A DNA stretch of 64,000 bases from Pseudomonas neuropathica (GTDB lineage: Bacteria; Pseudomonadota; Gammaproteobacteria; Pseudomonadales; Pseudomonadaceae), in NCBI RefSeq assembly GCF_015461835.1, contig NZ_JACOPX010000011.1, forward strand, positions 1-64,000, written 5' to 3'. Positions 26,562 to 34,680 of this stretch are shown here, in pieces; the stretch's first letter is position 1; each line of letters starts with the position of its first letter. The notes below the pieces were generated by a model, which saw only the letters and a list, made by a program, of their open reading frames with translations, was not told the DNA's origin and searched no databases. The position numbers and the translations under genes are program-made.

Positions 26562-26927
26562 ATGTTCAAAGTAACGCCAAACCCGCCGCCCACCGACCCG
26601 GCATCCCCCTACGAATCCCCCGACTCAAAGAAATTCCACGAAGCCGCCGAACGCGCCCTCGACCATTACCTCGGCCCGACCAACGCCGACCTGATGGCTA
26701 CGCCCTACACCCCGAACACGCTGTACATGGCCAACCCCAATGCCGACACCGAATCCTTGCTGGCCGACGCCAGCGAAACCCTCGGTTCGGCTACGGTGAT
26801 GCTCAACAACCATGCGGCAACGGTGGAAGGTACGCACCGCAAGACTGTGCAAGGTATTGCGCAGGTGGTGATGGTGGCGGAGATGGCAGTCAACCGTGTG
26901 TTGGATAGGTTGGTGCCGACGGAGTGA
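26562..26927 (+). CDS. DUF6124 family small protein
   Basis: A 121-residue soluble protein without signal peptide or membrane segment. The Pro/Ser-rich start (MFKVTPNPPPTDPASPYES, then DSKK) and the HEAAERALDHYL helix match the DUF6124 (DUF3077-like) proteins that are common and often multicopy in the P. fluorescens group. The remainder looks helical (about 60-118). No function is known. A GAGGA ribosome site sits at 26549-26553. It is monocistronic, preceded by the structured leader and followed by a MITE-like repeat. Confidence 0.75.
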   Translation: MFKVTPNPPPTDPASPYESPDSKKFHEAAERALDHYLGPTNADLMATPYTPNTLYMANPNADTESLLADASETLGSATVMLNNHAATVEGTHRKTVQGIAQVVMVAEMAVNRVLDRLVPTE

Positions 26928-26939
26928 TTTAAACGCCGA

Positions 26940-27115
26940 CCCTCACCCCAGCCCTCTCCCGGAGGGAGAGGGGGCCGACCGTGGGATGCTCACAAGTTAC
27001 GCCGACCTGAAAATACTGCTGTGAATCCATAATCGACTCGGTGGGGCAGGTCGATGTATGGCGCCAGACACCTCGGTCAGTCCCCTCTCCCTCCGGGAGA
27101 GGGCTAGGGTGAGGG
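26940..27115. repeat. MITE-like palindromic element, copy 2
   Basis: A 176 bp copy with ends CCCTCACCCCAGCCCTCTCC and ...GGCTAGGGTGAGGG and core TACGCCGACCTGA at 26998-27010. Relative to copy 1 it has a longer right half. It fills most of the gap between the DUF6124 gene and mdcA. Confidence 0.85.
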
Positions 27116-27123
27116 CACTCTTG

Positions 27124-27146
27124 ATCGTTACCCTGAGCGTAATGAT
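27124..27146 (+). promoter_or_regulatory. Candidate MdcR operator (dyad upstream of mdcA)
   Basis: ATCGTTAC (27124-27131) and GTAATGAT (27139-27146) form 8 bp arms with one mismatch and a 7 bp spacer, 78 bp upstream of mdcA. Position and shape suit a LysR-type activator site, and mdcR lies at the end of the operon. This is inference; the MdcR consensus was not compared. Confidence 0.35.
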
Positions 27147-27223
27147 TCACCACCGCGCTTGATTGATGCCCCCACCTCACACGCCTACCTTAGCTCCACG
27201 ACAGCGAACCCCGTGGAGTGAGC

Positions 27224-28894
27224 ATGACAACAACAATTTCCCCCGACTCGCGCTGGACGCGGCGGCGCGATGAGAAGCAGCGCCGCCTCGACAAGGTGCG
27301 CGGGCTGGCCGACGGTGTGGTGTTGCCCACCGACAAGATCGTCGCCGCGCTCGAAGCGCTGATTCATCCCGGCGACCGCGTAGTGCTGGAGGGTAACAAC
27401 CAGAAGCAGGCGGATTTCCTCTCGCGCTCGCTGGCCAAGGCCGACCCGGAAAAGCTCCACGACCTGCACATGATCATGCCCAGCGTCGGTCGCTCCGAGC
27501 ACCTCGATCTGTTCGAACGCGGCATCGCCCGCAAGCTGGATTTCTCCTTCGCCGGCACCCAGAGCCTGCGCATCAGCCAGTTGCTTGAAGACGGCCTGCT
27601 CGAAGTCGGCGCGATCCACACTTACATCGAACTCTACGCCCGGCTGGTGGTGGACCTGATCCCCAACGTCGTGCTCTCGGCCGGCTTCATGGCTGACCGT
27701 GCCGGCAACATCTACACCGGCCCGAGCACCGAAGACACCCCTGCATTGATCGAACCGGCCGCGTTCAGCGACGGCATCGTCATCGTCCAGGTCAACCAAT
27801 TGGTCGACGACGTCAGCGAACTGCCCCGCGTAGATATTCCTGCGTCATGGGTCGATTTCGTCGTGGTGGCGGACAAGCCGTTCTACATCGAACCGCTGTT
27901 CACCCGCGACCCACGCCACATCAAGCCGGTGCACGTGTTGATGGCGATGATGGCGATCCGTGGCATCTACGAAAAACACAACGTGCAGTCGCTCAACCAC
28001 GGCATCGGTTTCAACACCGCCGCCATCGAATTGATCCTGCCGACCTACGGCGAGTCTCTTGGCTTGAAGGGCAAGATCTGCCGCAACTGGACGCTCAACC
28101 CGCACCCGACATTGATCCCGGCAATCGAGAGCGGTTGGGTCGAAAGCGTGCATTGCTTCGGCACCGAGCTGGGCATGGAAAACTACATCGCCGCGCGCCC
28201 GGACGTGTTCTTCACCGGCCGCGACGGCTCGCTACGTTCCAACCGGATGTTCTGCCAACTCGCCGGGCAATACGCGGTGGATCTGTTTATCGGCGCGACG
28301 TTGCAGGTCGATGGCGACGGCCATTCCTCGACCGTCACCCGTGGCCGTCTCGCCGGTTTCGGTGGTGCGCCGAACATGGGCCACGACCCGCGCGGTCGGC
28401 GTCACGGCACCCCGGCGTGGCTGGACATGCGCCACGACGATGCGCAGCAACCGATGCTCGAACGCGGCAAGAAACTCGTGGTGCAAATGGTCGAGACGTT
28501 CCAGGAGGGCGGCAAACCGACCTTCGTCGAAACCCTCGACGCGGTCGAAGTGGCGAAAAAAAGCGGCATGCCGCTGGCGCCGATCATGATCTACGGCGAC
28601 GACGTCACCCACCTGCTCACCGAAGAAGGCATCGCTTACCTGTACAAGGCGCGCTCGCTGGAAGAGCGCCAGGCGATGATCGCCGCGGTCGCCGGCGTCA
28701 CCGCCATCGGCCTGCGCCACAACCCGAAAGACACCGAACGCATGCGCCGCGAAGGCCTGATCGCCTTGCCCGAAGACCTCGGCATCCGCCGCACTGACGC
28801 CACTCGCGAATTGCTCGCGGCGAAAAGTGTGGCCGATCTGGTCGAGTGGTCCGGCGGTTTGTACAACCCGCCCGCGAAATTCAGGAGCTGGTAA
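27224..28894 (+). CDS. mdcA: Malonate decarboxylase subunit alpha (malonyl-S-ACP:acetate ACP transferase)
   Basis: A 556-residue cytosolic CoA-transferase-like subunit. It swaps the acetyl group on the acyl carrier subunit MdcC for malonyl, starting each decarboxylation cycle. The N-terminal MdcA region (SRWTRRRDEKQRRL) and CoA-transferase features (LSAGFMADRAGNIYTGP) are present. The ATG at 27224 has GTGGAG five bases upstream. It is the first gene of mdcABCDEGHLM, and its stop overlaps the mdcB start by one base. Confidence 0.95.
   Translation: MTTTISPDSRWTRRRDEKQRRLDKVRGLADGVVLPTDKIVAALEALIHPGDRVVLEGNNQKQADFLSRSLAKADPEKLHDLHMIMPSVGRSEHLDLFERGIARKLDFSFAGTQSLRISQLLEDGLLEVGAIHTYIELYARLVVDLIPNVVLSAGFMADRAGNIYTGPSTEDTPALIEPAAFSDGIVIVQVNQLVDDVSELPRVDIPASWVDFVVVADKPFYIEPLFTRDPRHIKPVHVLMAMMAIRGIYEKHNVQSLNHGIGFNTAAIELILPTYGESLGLKGKICRNWTLNPHPTLIPAIESGWVESVHCFGTELGMENYIAARPDVFFTGRDGSLRSNRMFCQLAGQYAVDLFIGATLQVDGDGHSSTVTRGRLAGFGGAPNMGHDPRGRRHGTPAWLDMRHDDAQQPMLERGKKLVVQMVETFQEGGKPTFVETLDAVEVAKKSGMPLAPIMIYGDDVTHLLTEEGIAYLYKARSLEERQAMIAAVAGVTAIGLRHNPKDTERMRREGLIALPEDLGIRRTDATRELLAAKSVADLVEWSGGLYNPPAKFRSW
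27229..27236 (+). promoter_or_regulatory. Catabolite activity (CA) motif at the mdcA start
   Basis: AACAACAA, a perfect AANAANAA motif, starts 5 bases after the A of the mdcA ATG. In Pseudomonas such motifs at translation starts are bound by Hfq with Crc and block ribosome loading during catabolite repression. Binding here is inferred from the motif and its place. Confidence 0.55.
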
Positions 28895-29766
28895 TGCACG
28901 CATTTAACCTGCAAGCGAAACCGCTGTCCCTGGCGGATCGATTGGCCGATCTGGCGGTGGATGCCTTGATCGACGAAGCCGATCTGTCGCCGAAACCGGC
29001 GCTGGTCGACCGTCGCGGAAATGGCGCGCACACCGATTTGCACCTGGGCCTGATGCACGCTTCGGCGCTGTCGTTGTGGCCGGCGTTCAAGGAAATGGCG
29101 GAAGCGGCGGTTGCAATCAGCGAAGTCGATTCAACGTTACGCGAAGCGATTGGCCGGATCGGTCGAGAAGGCGAGCAAGCGATGCTCACCACCACCAACG
29201 GCGTTAACACGCATCGCGGCGCCATTTGGGCGCTGGGATTATTGGTGACGGCCGCTGCACTGGAACCGCAATCCTTCAGCGCCAATGCCGTGACCCTGCG
29301 CGCCGCACGTCTGGCCTTGCTGGATGACCACTACGCACCAAAACCTTTGAGCCACGGCGCCCAAGTCGCCCTGCGTTATGGCGCACGTGGCGCTCGTGAA
29401 GAAGCGCAGCTCGGCTTCCCTTCGGTGCTGCAACGCGGCCTGCCACAACTCAAGCGCAGCCGCGCCAACGGTCATGGCGAGCAGAACGCTCGGCTCGACG
29501 CCTTGCTCGCAATCATGACTGACCTCGCCGACACCTGCGTGCTCTACCGCGCCGGCGAAGAGGGTTTGCAGGCCATGCAACACGGCGCGCAAGCGGTGCT
29601 CGACGCCGGTGGCAGCGCCAGCCTCAGCGGTCGTCGGCAGCTGCACGAACTGGATCAACAACTCATCGCATTGAATGCCTCGCCCGGTGGCGCCGCCGAC
29701 TTGCTCGCCGCCACGCTGCTGCTCGATCGTATCGAGCGCGACGGCATCTCTCAGGGAGCGTTTTGA
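28894..29766 (+). CDS. mdcB: Triphosphoribosyl-dephospho-CoA synthase MdcB
   Basis: A 290-residue CitG/MdcB family enzyme that makes 2'-(5''-triphosphoribosyl)-3'-dephospho-CoA from ATP and dephospho-CoA, the precursor of the MdcC prosthetic group. Recognisable: RRGNGAHTDLHLGLMHASA and GVNTHRGAIWALG. ATG overlaps the mdcA TAA by one base, with AGGAG upstream. Its stop overlaps mdcC by one base. Confidence 0.94.
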   Translation: MHAFNLQAKPLSLADRLADLAVDALIDEADLSPKPALVDRRGNGAHTDLHLGLMHASALSLWPAFKEMAEAAVAISEVDSTLREAIGRIGREGEQAMLTTTNGVNTHRGAIWALGLLVTAAALEPQSFSANAVTLRAARLALLDDHYAPKPLSHGAQVALRYGARGAREEAQLGFPSVLQRGLPQLKRSRANGHGEQNARLDALLAIMTDLADTCVLYRAGEEGLQAMQHGAQAVLDAGGSASLSGRRQLHELDQQLIALNASPGGAADLLAATLLLDRIERDGISQGAF

Positions 29767-30065
29767 TGGAAACCCTATCGTTTGAATTCCCCGCCGGGCA
29801 GCCGCCACGCGGTCGCGCGCTGGTCGGTTGTGTCGGCTCGGGTGATCTGGAAGTGCTGATCGAACCGGGTCTGGCCGGCAAACTGACGATCAATGTGCAG
29901 ACCTCGGTCAACGGCGCGCAACTGCGTTGGCAACATTTGTTCGCGCGGATGTTCGACGGCACCACGCCACCGGCGATGGCCATCGATATCCACGATTTCG
30001 GCGCGACGCCGGGGGTGGTGCGTTTGCGGCTGGAACAAGGTTTCGAGGAGATCGGCCATGACTGA
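29766..30065 (+). CDS. mdcC: Malonate decarboxylase acyl carrier protein (delta subunit)
   Basis: A 99-residue carrier protein. Ser25 in GCVGSGDLEV matches the serine that carries the phosphoribosyl-dephospho-CoA arm in characterised MdcC. Length equals the Pseudomonas family. One-base overlap with mdcB and an 8 bp overlap with mdcD show tight coupling. Confidence 0.94.
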   Translation: METLSFEFPAGQPPRGRALVGCVGSGDLEVLIEPGLAGKLTINVQTSVNGAQLRWQHLFARMFDGTTPPAMAIDIHDFGATPGVVRLRLEQGFEEIGHD

Positions 30066-30909
30066 CAGCGCAGCGTTGCTCAACAAACACAGCTTCGTCG
30101 AACTCGGCGCGCGGCAACGGGCGCAAGCCCTGCTCGATGCCGGCAGCTTTCGCGAATTGCTCGATCCGTTTCAACGGGTGATGTCGCCGTGGCTCGAACG
30201 TCAGGGCGTGGTGCCGCAGGCCGATGACGGTGTAGTGATCGCCAAGGGCAGCCTCGACGGGTTGCCGGTGGTGATCGCGGCGATTGAAGGCGCGTTTCAG
30301 GGCGGCAGCCTTGGCGAAGTCGGCGGGGCGAAGATTGCTGGCGCGCTGGAACTGGCGGCTGAAGACAACCGCAAAGGCATTCCGACTCGTGCGGTATTGC
30401 TGCTGGAAACCGGTGGCGTGCGCTTGCAGGAAGCCAATCTCGGGTTGGCGGCGATTGCTGATATTCATGCGGCGATTGTCGATTTGCAGCAGTACCAACC
30501 GGTGGTTGGGGTCGTGGCGGGCAGCGTTGGTTGTTTTGGCGGTATGTCGATTGCGGCGGCGCTGTGCAGCTACCTGCTGGTGACTCAGGAAGCACGCCTC
30601 GGTTTGAACGGCCCGCAAGTGATCGAGCAAGAAGCGGGGATCGAAGAATACGACTCCCGCGACCGGCCGTTCATTTGGAGCCTGACCGGTGGCGAGCAGC
30701 GTTTCGCCAGTGGTCTGGTGGATCGTTATGTCGCCGATGATGTGGCGAAGATTCGTCAGCAGGTCGGTGAATTACTGCAGCAGGGTTTGCCAGCGAAACC
30801 ACGCAGCCAGCGCGCCGAATGGTTCCTGCAACGCCTCAGCAGTCTGAACACTGACCCGCAAATCGAACCGTCGGTGGTTCGCGATCTGTATCAAGGAGAG
30901 CGCTCATGA
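30058..30909 (+). CDS. mdcD: Malonate decarboxylase beta subunit
   Basis: A 283-residue carboxyltransferase-like (crotonase-fold) subunit that, with MdcE, decarboxylates malonyl-S-ACP to acetyl-S-ACP. Conserved stretches include AIEGAFQGGSLGEVGGAKI and VVGVVAGSVGCFGGMSIAAA. The ATG at 30058 lies inside the end of mdcC. Its stop overlaps the mdcE ATG by 4 bp. Confidence 0.94.
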   Translation: MTDSAALLNKHSFVELGARQRAQALLDAGSFRELLDPFQRVMSPWLERQGVVPQADDGVVIAKGSLDGLPVVIAAIEGAFQGGSLGEVGGAKIAGALELAAEDNRKGIPTRAVLLLETGGVRLQEANLGLAAIADIHAAIVDLQQYQPVVGVVAGSVGCFGGMSIAAALCSYLLVTQEARLGLNGPQVIEQEAGIEEYDSRDRPFIWSLTGGEQRFASGLVDRYVADDVAKIRQQVGELLQQGLPAKPRSQRAEWFLQRLSSLNTDPQIEPSVVRDLYQGERS

Positions 30910-31691
30910 GCGGTTATTCGTTGCGCGGTTTGAACTGGTTCAACGCCTTGAGCGCCGGGGCGAAAGCCGTTGAGGGTTTGCCGCCATCGCTGCGGGTTGC
31001 CGATGGTGAACTTGGACGTTTTATCGCCGTGGTCGCTGATCCGGACAATCGTTTTCCTCGCGCTCGCAATGGCGAAGTCGGCTTGCTTGAAGGCTGGGGT
31101 CTGGCCAAGGCTGTGGATGACGCGATCACGGCTGACCGCGACAAAGCGCAAAAACGCCCGATCATCGCCATCGTCGATGTGCCGAGCCAGGCTTATGGTC
31201 GTCGCGAAGAAGCACTCGGCATTCATCAGGCGCTGGCCGGCGCGGCGGACAGTTATGCCCGTGCGCGGTTGGCCGGGCATCCGGTGATTGCATTACTGGT
31301 CGGTAAGGCAATGTCCGGGGCGTTTCTCGCTCATGGTTATCAGGCCAACCGTTTGATTGCGCTGCGCGATCCCGGCGTGATGGTGCATGCGATGGGCAAG
31401 GCGTCGGCGGCGCGGGTGACGTTGCGCAGTGTCGAAGAACTGGAAGCGCTGGCGGCGAGCGTGCCGCCGATGGCGTATGACATCGACAGTTATGCCAGCC
31501 TCGGTTTGCTCTGGGAAAGCCTGTCGGTGCAACAGATTGAGCAGCCGACGGCGGAGGATCTGGCACGGGTGAACGAATGCCTCAAACAAGCCATCAGCGA
31601 TATCGCCGGTACTGACTTGAGCAATCGTCTCGGCGCGAAGAATCGTGCTGCCTCCAGCAAGGTTCGCGAACTGTTGAGGGCGCAATGGTGA
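30906..31691 (+). CDS. mdcE: Malonate decarboxylase gamma subunit
   Basis: A 261-residue partner of MdcD in the carboxy-lyase heterodimer. The family stretch IALLVGKAMSGAFLAHGYQA is present, as is the N-terminal SGYSLRGLNWFNAL. The start overlaps mdcD (ATGA) and the stop overlaps mdcG by 7 bp. Confidence 0.94.
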   Translation: MSGYSLRGLNWFNALSAGAKAVEGLPPSLRVADGELGRFIAVVADPDNRFPRARNGEVGLLEGWGLAKAVDDAITADRDKAQKRPIIAIVDVPSQAYGRREEALGIHQALAGAADSYARARLAGHPVIALLVGKAMSGAFLAHGYQANRLIALRDPGVMVHAMGKASAARVTLRSVEELEALAASVPPMAYDIDSYASLGLLWESLSVQQIEQPTAEDLARVNECLKQAISDIAGTDLSNRLGAKNRAASSKVRELLRAQW

Positions 31692-32305
31692 ACACGCCTC
31701 TGGCCCACGATCTGCTCTGGGGCATGACCCCGGCGCAGTTGCCGGCGGATGCGCCGCTGTGGGCAGTCGAGTCGCTGGCCGCCGGCCAACCGGTGGTGGT
31801 GCGGCGGGCGTTGAGTGCAGAAGGTTTTGTCGCGGTCGGCGTGCGCGGTGTGTTGCGCGAGCAGCGGTTGGCGGCGTTTATGGCGTTGGATTCGATAGCC
31901 TGTCGGGTCAGTCCGGAGGCGCTGTGTCATGTCGACAGCGAGCGCGATCTGCCGGTCATGCGCGCGCTCAAACAACTGCGGCCGATGCTCGATGACTGCG
32001 GTTGGGTCTGGGGTGTCAGCGGCAGTGTCGGGTTTGAACTGGCCAGTGGTTTTACCGCGATGCACATGGCCAGCGATCTCGATCTGATCCTGCGTACACC
32101 GCAACTGATCACCCGTAATCAGGCACGCAAACTCGTGGAGCTTTTCGATCAAGCCCCGTGCCGGGTCGACCTGCAATTACAGACGCCATTCGGTGCGGTG
32201 GCTTTGCGTGAGTGGGCCAGCGGTTCGGCGCGCGTGCTGCTGAAAAGTGCTCATCAGGCTTGCCTGGTGATTGATCCATGGAACCCGCAGGAGCAAGCAG
32301 CGTGA
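31685..32305 (+). CDS. mdcG: Phosphoribosyl-dephospho-CoA transferase MdcG
   Basis: A 206-residue nucleotidyltransferase-like enzyme that attaches the prosthetic group made by MdcB to Ser25 of MdcC. The GSVGFELASG-type loop and a DLDLI acidic motif (ASDLDLILR) are typical. The ATG at 31685 overlaps mdcE; a GTG three bases later is an alternative start. Confidence 0.92.
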   Translation: MVNTPLAHDLLWGMTPAQLPADAPLWAVESLAAGQPVVVRRALSAEGFVAVGVRGVLREQRLAAFMALDSIACRVSPEALCHVDSERDLPVMRALKQLRPMLDDCGWVWGVSGSVGFELASGFTAMHMASDLDLILRTPQLITRNQARKLVELFDQAPCRVDLQLQTPFGAVALREWASGSARVLLKSAHQACLVIDPWNPQEQAA

Positions 32306-33222
32306 GCAGCCTGTTGGTGTTCCCCGGCCAGGGTGCGCAGCAAGCGGGCATGCTTCAGCGCTTGCCCCGCGAGACCTTGGTCGAGGCCAGCGATGTGCTT
32401 GGCGAAGATGTTTTGCTGCTCGATTCTGCTCAAGCATTGCGCACGACAAGGGCGGTTCAGCTGTGCCTGCTGATCGCCGGCGTCGCTGCATCGCGGCAGT
32501 TATTGCAGGACGGGCTCATGGCGGATTACGTTGCTGGCTTGTCCATCGGCGCCTACCCGGCAGCTGTGGTCGCCGGGGCGTTGAGCTTCAGCGATGCGTT
32601 GCATCTGGTCAGCCTGCGCGGTGAGTTGATGCAGCAAGCTTATCCACAGGGCTACGGCATGACCGCGATCATCGGCCTGCAATTATCCACAGTCGAAACG
32701 CTGTTGGCGCAGGTGCACAGCGAGGATTCGCCGGTGTATCTGGCCAACATCAATGCCGATAACCAGGTGGTGATCGCCGGCAGTGACGAGGCCCTGCAAG
32801 CGGTGGCTGAACTGGCGCGCAGTCGTGGCGCTGGTCTGGCGAAACGCCTGGCGGTGAGTGTGCCGTCGCACTGCCCGTTGCTGGAGGCACCTGCACAAAA
32901 CCTCGCCGAGGCCTTCGCCAGAGTTGAACTGAAAACTCCGAAAATCGCTTACCTGAGCGGTAGCCGCGCGCGTCCGGTGATCAAGCCTGACGCCCTGCGC
33001 GACGACCTCGCCTTCAACATGTGCCGCGTGGTGGATTGGCGCGGCACCGTGCAAAGCGCCTACGAGCGCGGCGTACGTTTACAGATCGAACTGCCGCCCG
33101 GTGCGGTGCTGACCGGGCTGGCGCGCCGGGTGTTCGAACAAGGCACGGTCACTGCCTTTGACAGTGCTCGCCTCGACACCCTGCAAGCGCTGTTGCGAGA
33201 GGAGGGTGGCCGCCAACTCTAA
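32302..33222 (+). CDS. mdcH: Malonyl-CoA:ACP malonyltransferase MdcH
   Basis: A 306-residue FabD-like transferase that loads malonyl from malonyl-CoA onto MdcC to prime the decarboxylase. It has the FPGQGAQ motif near the start and the nucleophile in GLSIGAY (Ser81). I prefer GTG at 32302, which overlaps the mdcG stop (GTGA) and has AGGAG upstream; an ATG at 32278 would add eight residues. Confidence 0.92.
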   Translation: MSSLLVFPGQGAQQAGMLQRLPRETLVEASDVLGEDVLLLDSAQALRTTRAVQLCLLIAGVAASRQLLQDGLMADYVAGLSIGAYPAAVVAGALSFSDALHLVSLRGELMQQAYPQGYGMTAIIGLQLSTVETLLAQVHSEDSPVYLANINADNQVVIAGSDEALQAVAELARSRGAGLAKRLAVSVPSHCPLLEAPAQNLAEAFARVELKTPKIAYLSGSRARPVIKPDALRDDLAFNMCRVVDWRGTVQSAYERGVRLQIELPPGAVLTGLARRVFEQGTVTAFDSARLDTLQALLREEGGRQL

Positions 33223-33242
33223 AACCGCCGACTCAAGCTTCG

Positions 33243-33250
33243 AACAACAA
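33243..33250 (+). promoter_or_regulatory. Catabolite activity (CA) motif before mdcL
   Basis: AACAACAA, a second perfect AANAANAA motif, within the only sizeable gap of the operon (mdcH-mdcL), 38-45 bases upstream of the mdcL ATG and inside an A/C-rich run. It is a candidate Hfq/Crc site for the transporter genes. Confidence 0.45.
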
Positions 33251-33287
33251 AAACAACATTCGACGATGCACTTTGAGGACTACAACA

Positions 33288-33704
33288 ATGATTATTTACG
33301 GTGTGGCGCTGCTCGCGATCTGTACGCTGGCAGGGGTGATCATGGGTGACATGCTCGGCGTGTTGTTGGGCGTCAAATCCAATGTCGGCGGGGTCGGCAT
33401 CGCCATGATCCTGTTGATCTGCGCGCGGTTGTGGATGCAGAAGCGCGGCGGCATGACCAAGGAATGCGAGATGGGCGTCGGCTTCTGGGGCGCGATGTAC
33501 ATTCCAGTGGTGGTGGCGATGGCTGCGCAACAGAACGTCGTCACCGCGCTGCATGGCGGGCAGGTGGCGGTACTGGCGGCGATCGGTTCGGTGGTGGTTT
33601 GTGGCTGCACGATTGCCTTGATCAGCCGCACCCATAAGGGCGAACCATTGCCTGACGAGCCGGCGGAAATCTCCCCGGTCGGCACGCCAGTAGGAGGTCG
33701 CTGA
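33288..33704 (+). CDS. mdcL: Malonate transporter small subunit MdcL (MadL)
   Basis: A 138-residue inner-membrane protein with about four hydrophobic helices (1-20, 26-45, 65-85, 90-112) and a polar C-terminus. It is the MadL half of the two-protein malonate carrier. ATG at 33288 follows TTGAGGAC. One base separates its stop from mdcM. Confidence 0.92.
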   Translation: MIIYGVALLAICTLAGVIMGDMLGVLLGVKSNVGGVGIAMILLICARLWMQKRGGMTKECEMGVGFWGAMYIPVVVAMAAQQNVVTALHGGQVAVLAAIGSVVVCGCTIALISRTHKGEPLPDEPAEISPVGTPVGGR

Positions 33705-33705
33705 T

Positions 33706-34470
33706 ATGTGGGATCTCATCGAGAAAGGTCTGGAACATAACGGGCTGGTCACTGCATTCGCTTTTGTCGGCGTGATCATGTGGGTGTCGGTGGTTCTGTC
33801 CAAACGCCTGACGTTCGGACGCATTCACGGCTCGGCGATTGCCATCGTTATCGGCCTGGTATTGGCGTGGGTCGGCGGCACCATGACTGGCGGCCAGAAA
33901 GGCCTGGCGGATCTGACGTTGTTCTCCGGCATCGGTCTGATGGGCGGGGCGATGCTGCGTGATTTTGCGATTGTTGCCACAGCGTTTGAAGTGCAGGCGA
34001 CCGAGGCGAAGAAGGCCGGGTTGATTGGTGTCATTGCCTTGCTGCTGGGCACGATCCTGCCGTTCATTGTCGGCGCGTGCATGGCTTGGGCGTTCGGTTA
34101 TCGCGATGCGGTGAGCATGACCACTATTGGCGCGGGCGCGGTGACTTATATCGTCGGGCCGGTGACCGGTGCGGCGATTGGTGCGACGTCGGATGTGATG
34201 GCGCTGTCGATTGCCACCGGGTTGATCAAGGCGATTCTGGTGATGGTCGGCACGCCGGTGGCGGCGCGCTGGATGGGCCTGGATAACCCGCGTTCGGCGA
34301 TGGTGTTTGGCGGTTTGGCCGGGACTGTCAGCGGCGTTACAGCTGGGTTGGCGGCGACGGATCGGCGGTTGGTGCCTTATGGGGCGTTGACGGCTACGTT
34401 CCACACCGGGCTTGGGTGCTTGCTGGGGCCATCGCTGTTGTTCTTCATTGTCCGCGGGATTGTGGGCTGA
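33706..34470 (+). CDS. mdcM: Malonate transporter large subunit MdcM (MadM)
   Basis: A 254-residue polytopic membrane protein rich in Gly/Ala helices, the MadM half of the malonate:cation symporter. FSGIGLMGGAMLRDFAIVA and AGTVSGVTAGLAATDRRLV are family features. It replaces the single MdcF carrier of Klebsiella-type operons. It ends the operon; a MITE-like repeat then separates it from the convergent mdcR. Confidence 0.92.
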   Translation: MWDLIEKGLEHNGLVTAFAFVGVIMWVSVVLSKRLTFGRIHGSAIAIVIGLVLAWVGGTMTGGQKGLADLTLFSGIGLMGGAMLRDFAIVATAFEVQATEAKKAGLIGVIALLLGTILPFIVGACMAWAFGYRDAVSMTTIGAGAVTYIVGPVTGAAIGATSDVMALSIATGLIKAILVMVGTPVAARWMGLDNPRSAMVFGGLAGTVSGVTAGLAATDRRLVPYGALTATFHTGLGCLLGPSLLFFIVRGIVG

Positions 34471-34481
34471 AGATCAAAAGC

Positions 34482-34655
34482 CCCTCACCCTAGCCCTCCC
34501 GAAACGTCGGACCGCCCGTAGGGAGAGGGAACTGACCGCGTTGGATGTTGGAGGTACGCCGACCTGAAATTTCCGAGTCGAACTCAGGTCTTGAAATCTC
34601 CCCGATCTGCTCCCTTTCCCCCTCGCCCCCTTGGGGGAGAGGGCTGGGGTGAGGG
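34482..34655. repeat. MITE-like palindromic element, copy 3
   Basis: A 174 bp copy with core TACGCCGACCTGA at 34555-34567 and inner dyad near GAACTCAGGTC. Its left arm is interrupted by about 20 bp (GAAACGTCGGACCGCCC), which breaks the palindrome. It lies between the convergent mdcM and mdcR. Confidence 0.85.
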
Positions 34656-34680
34656 GGTAGCTCTTGATCTTGATCTTGAT

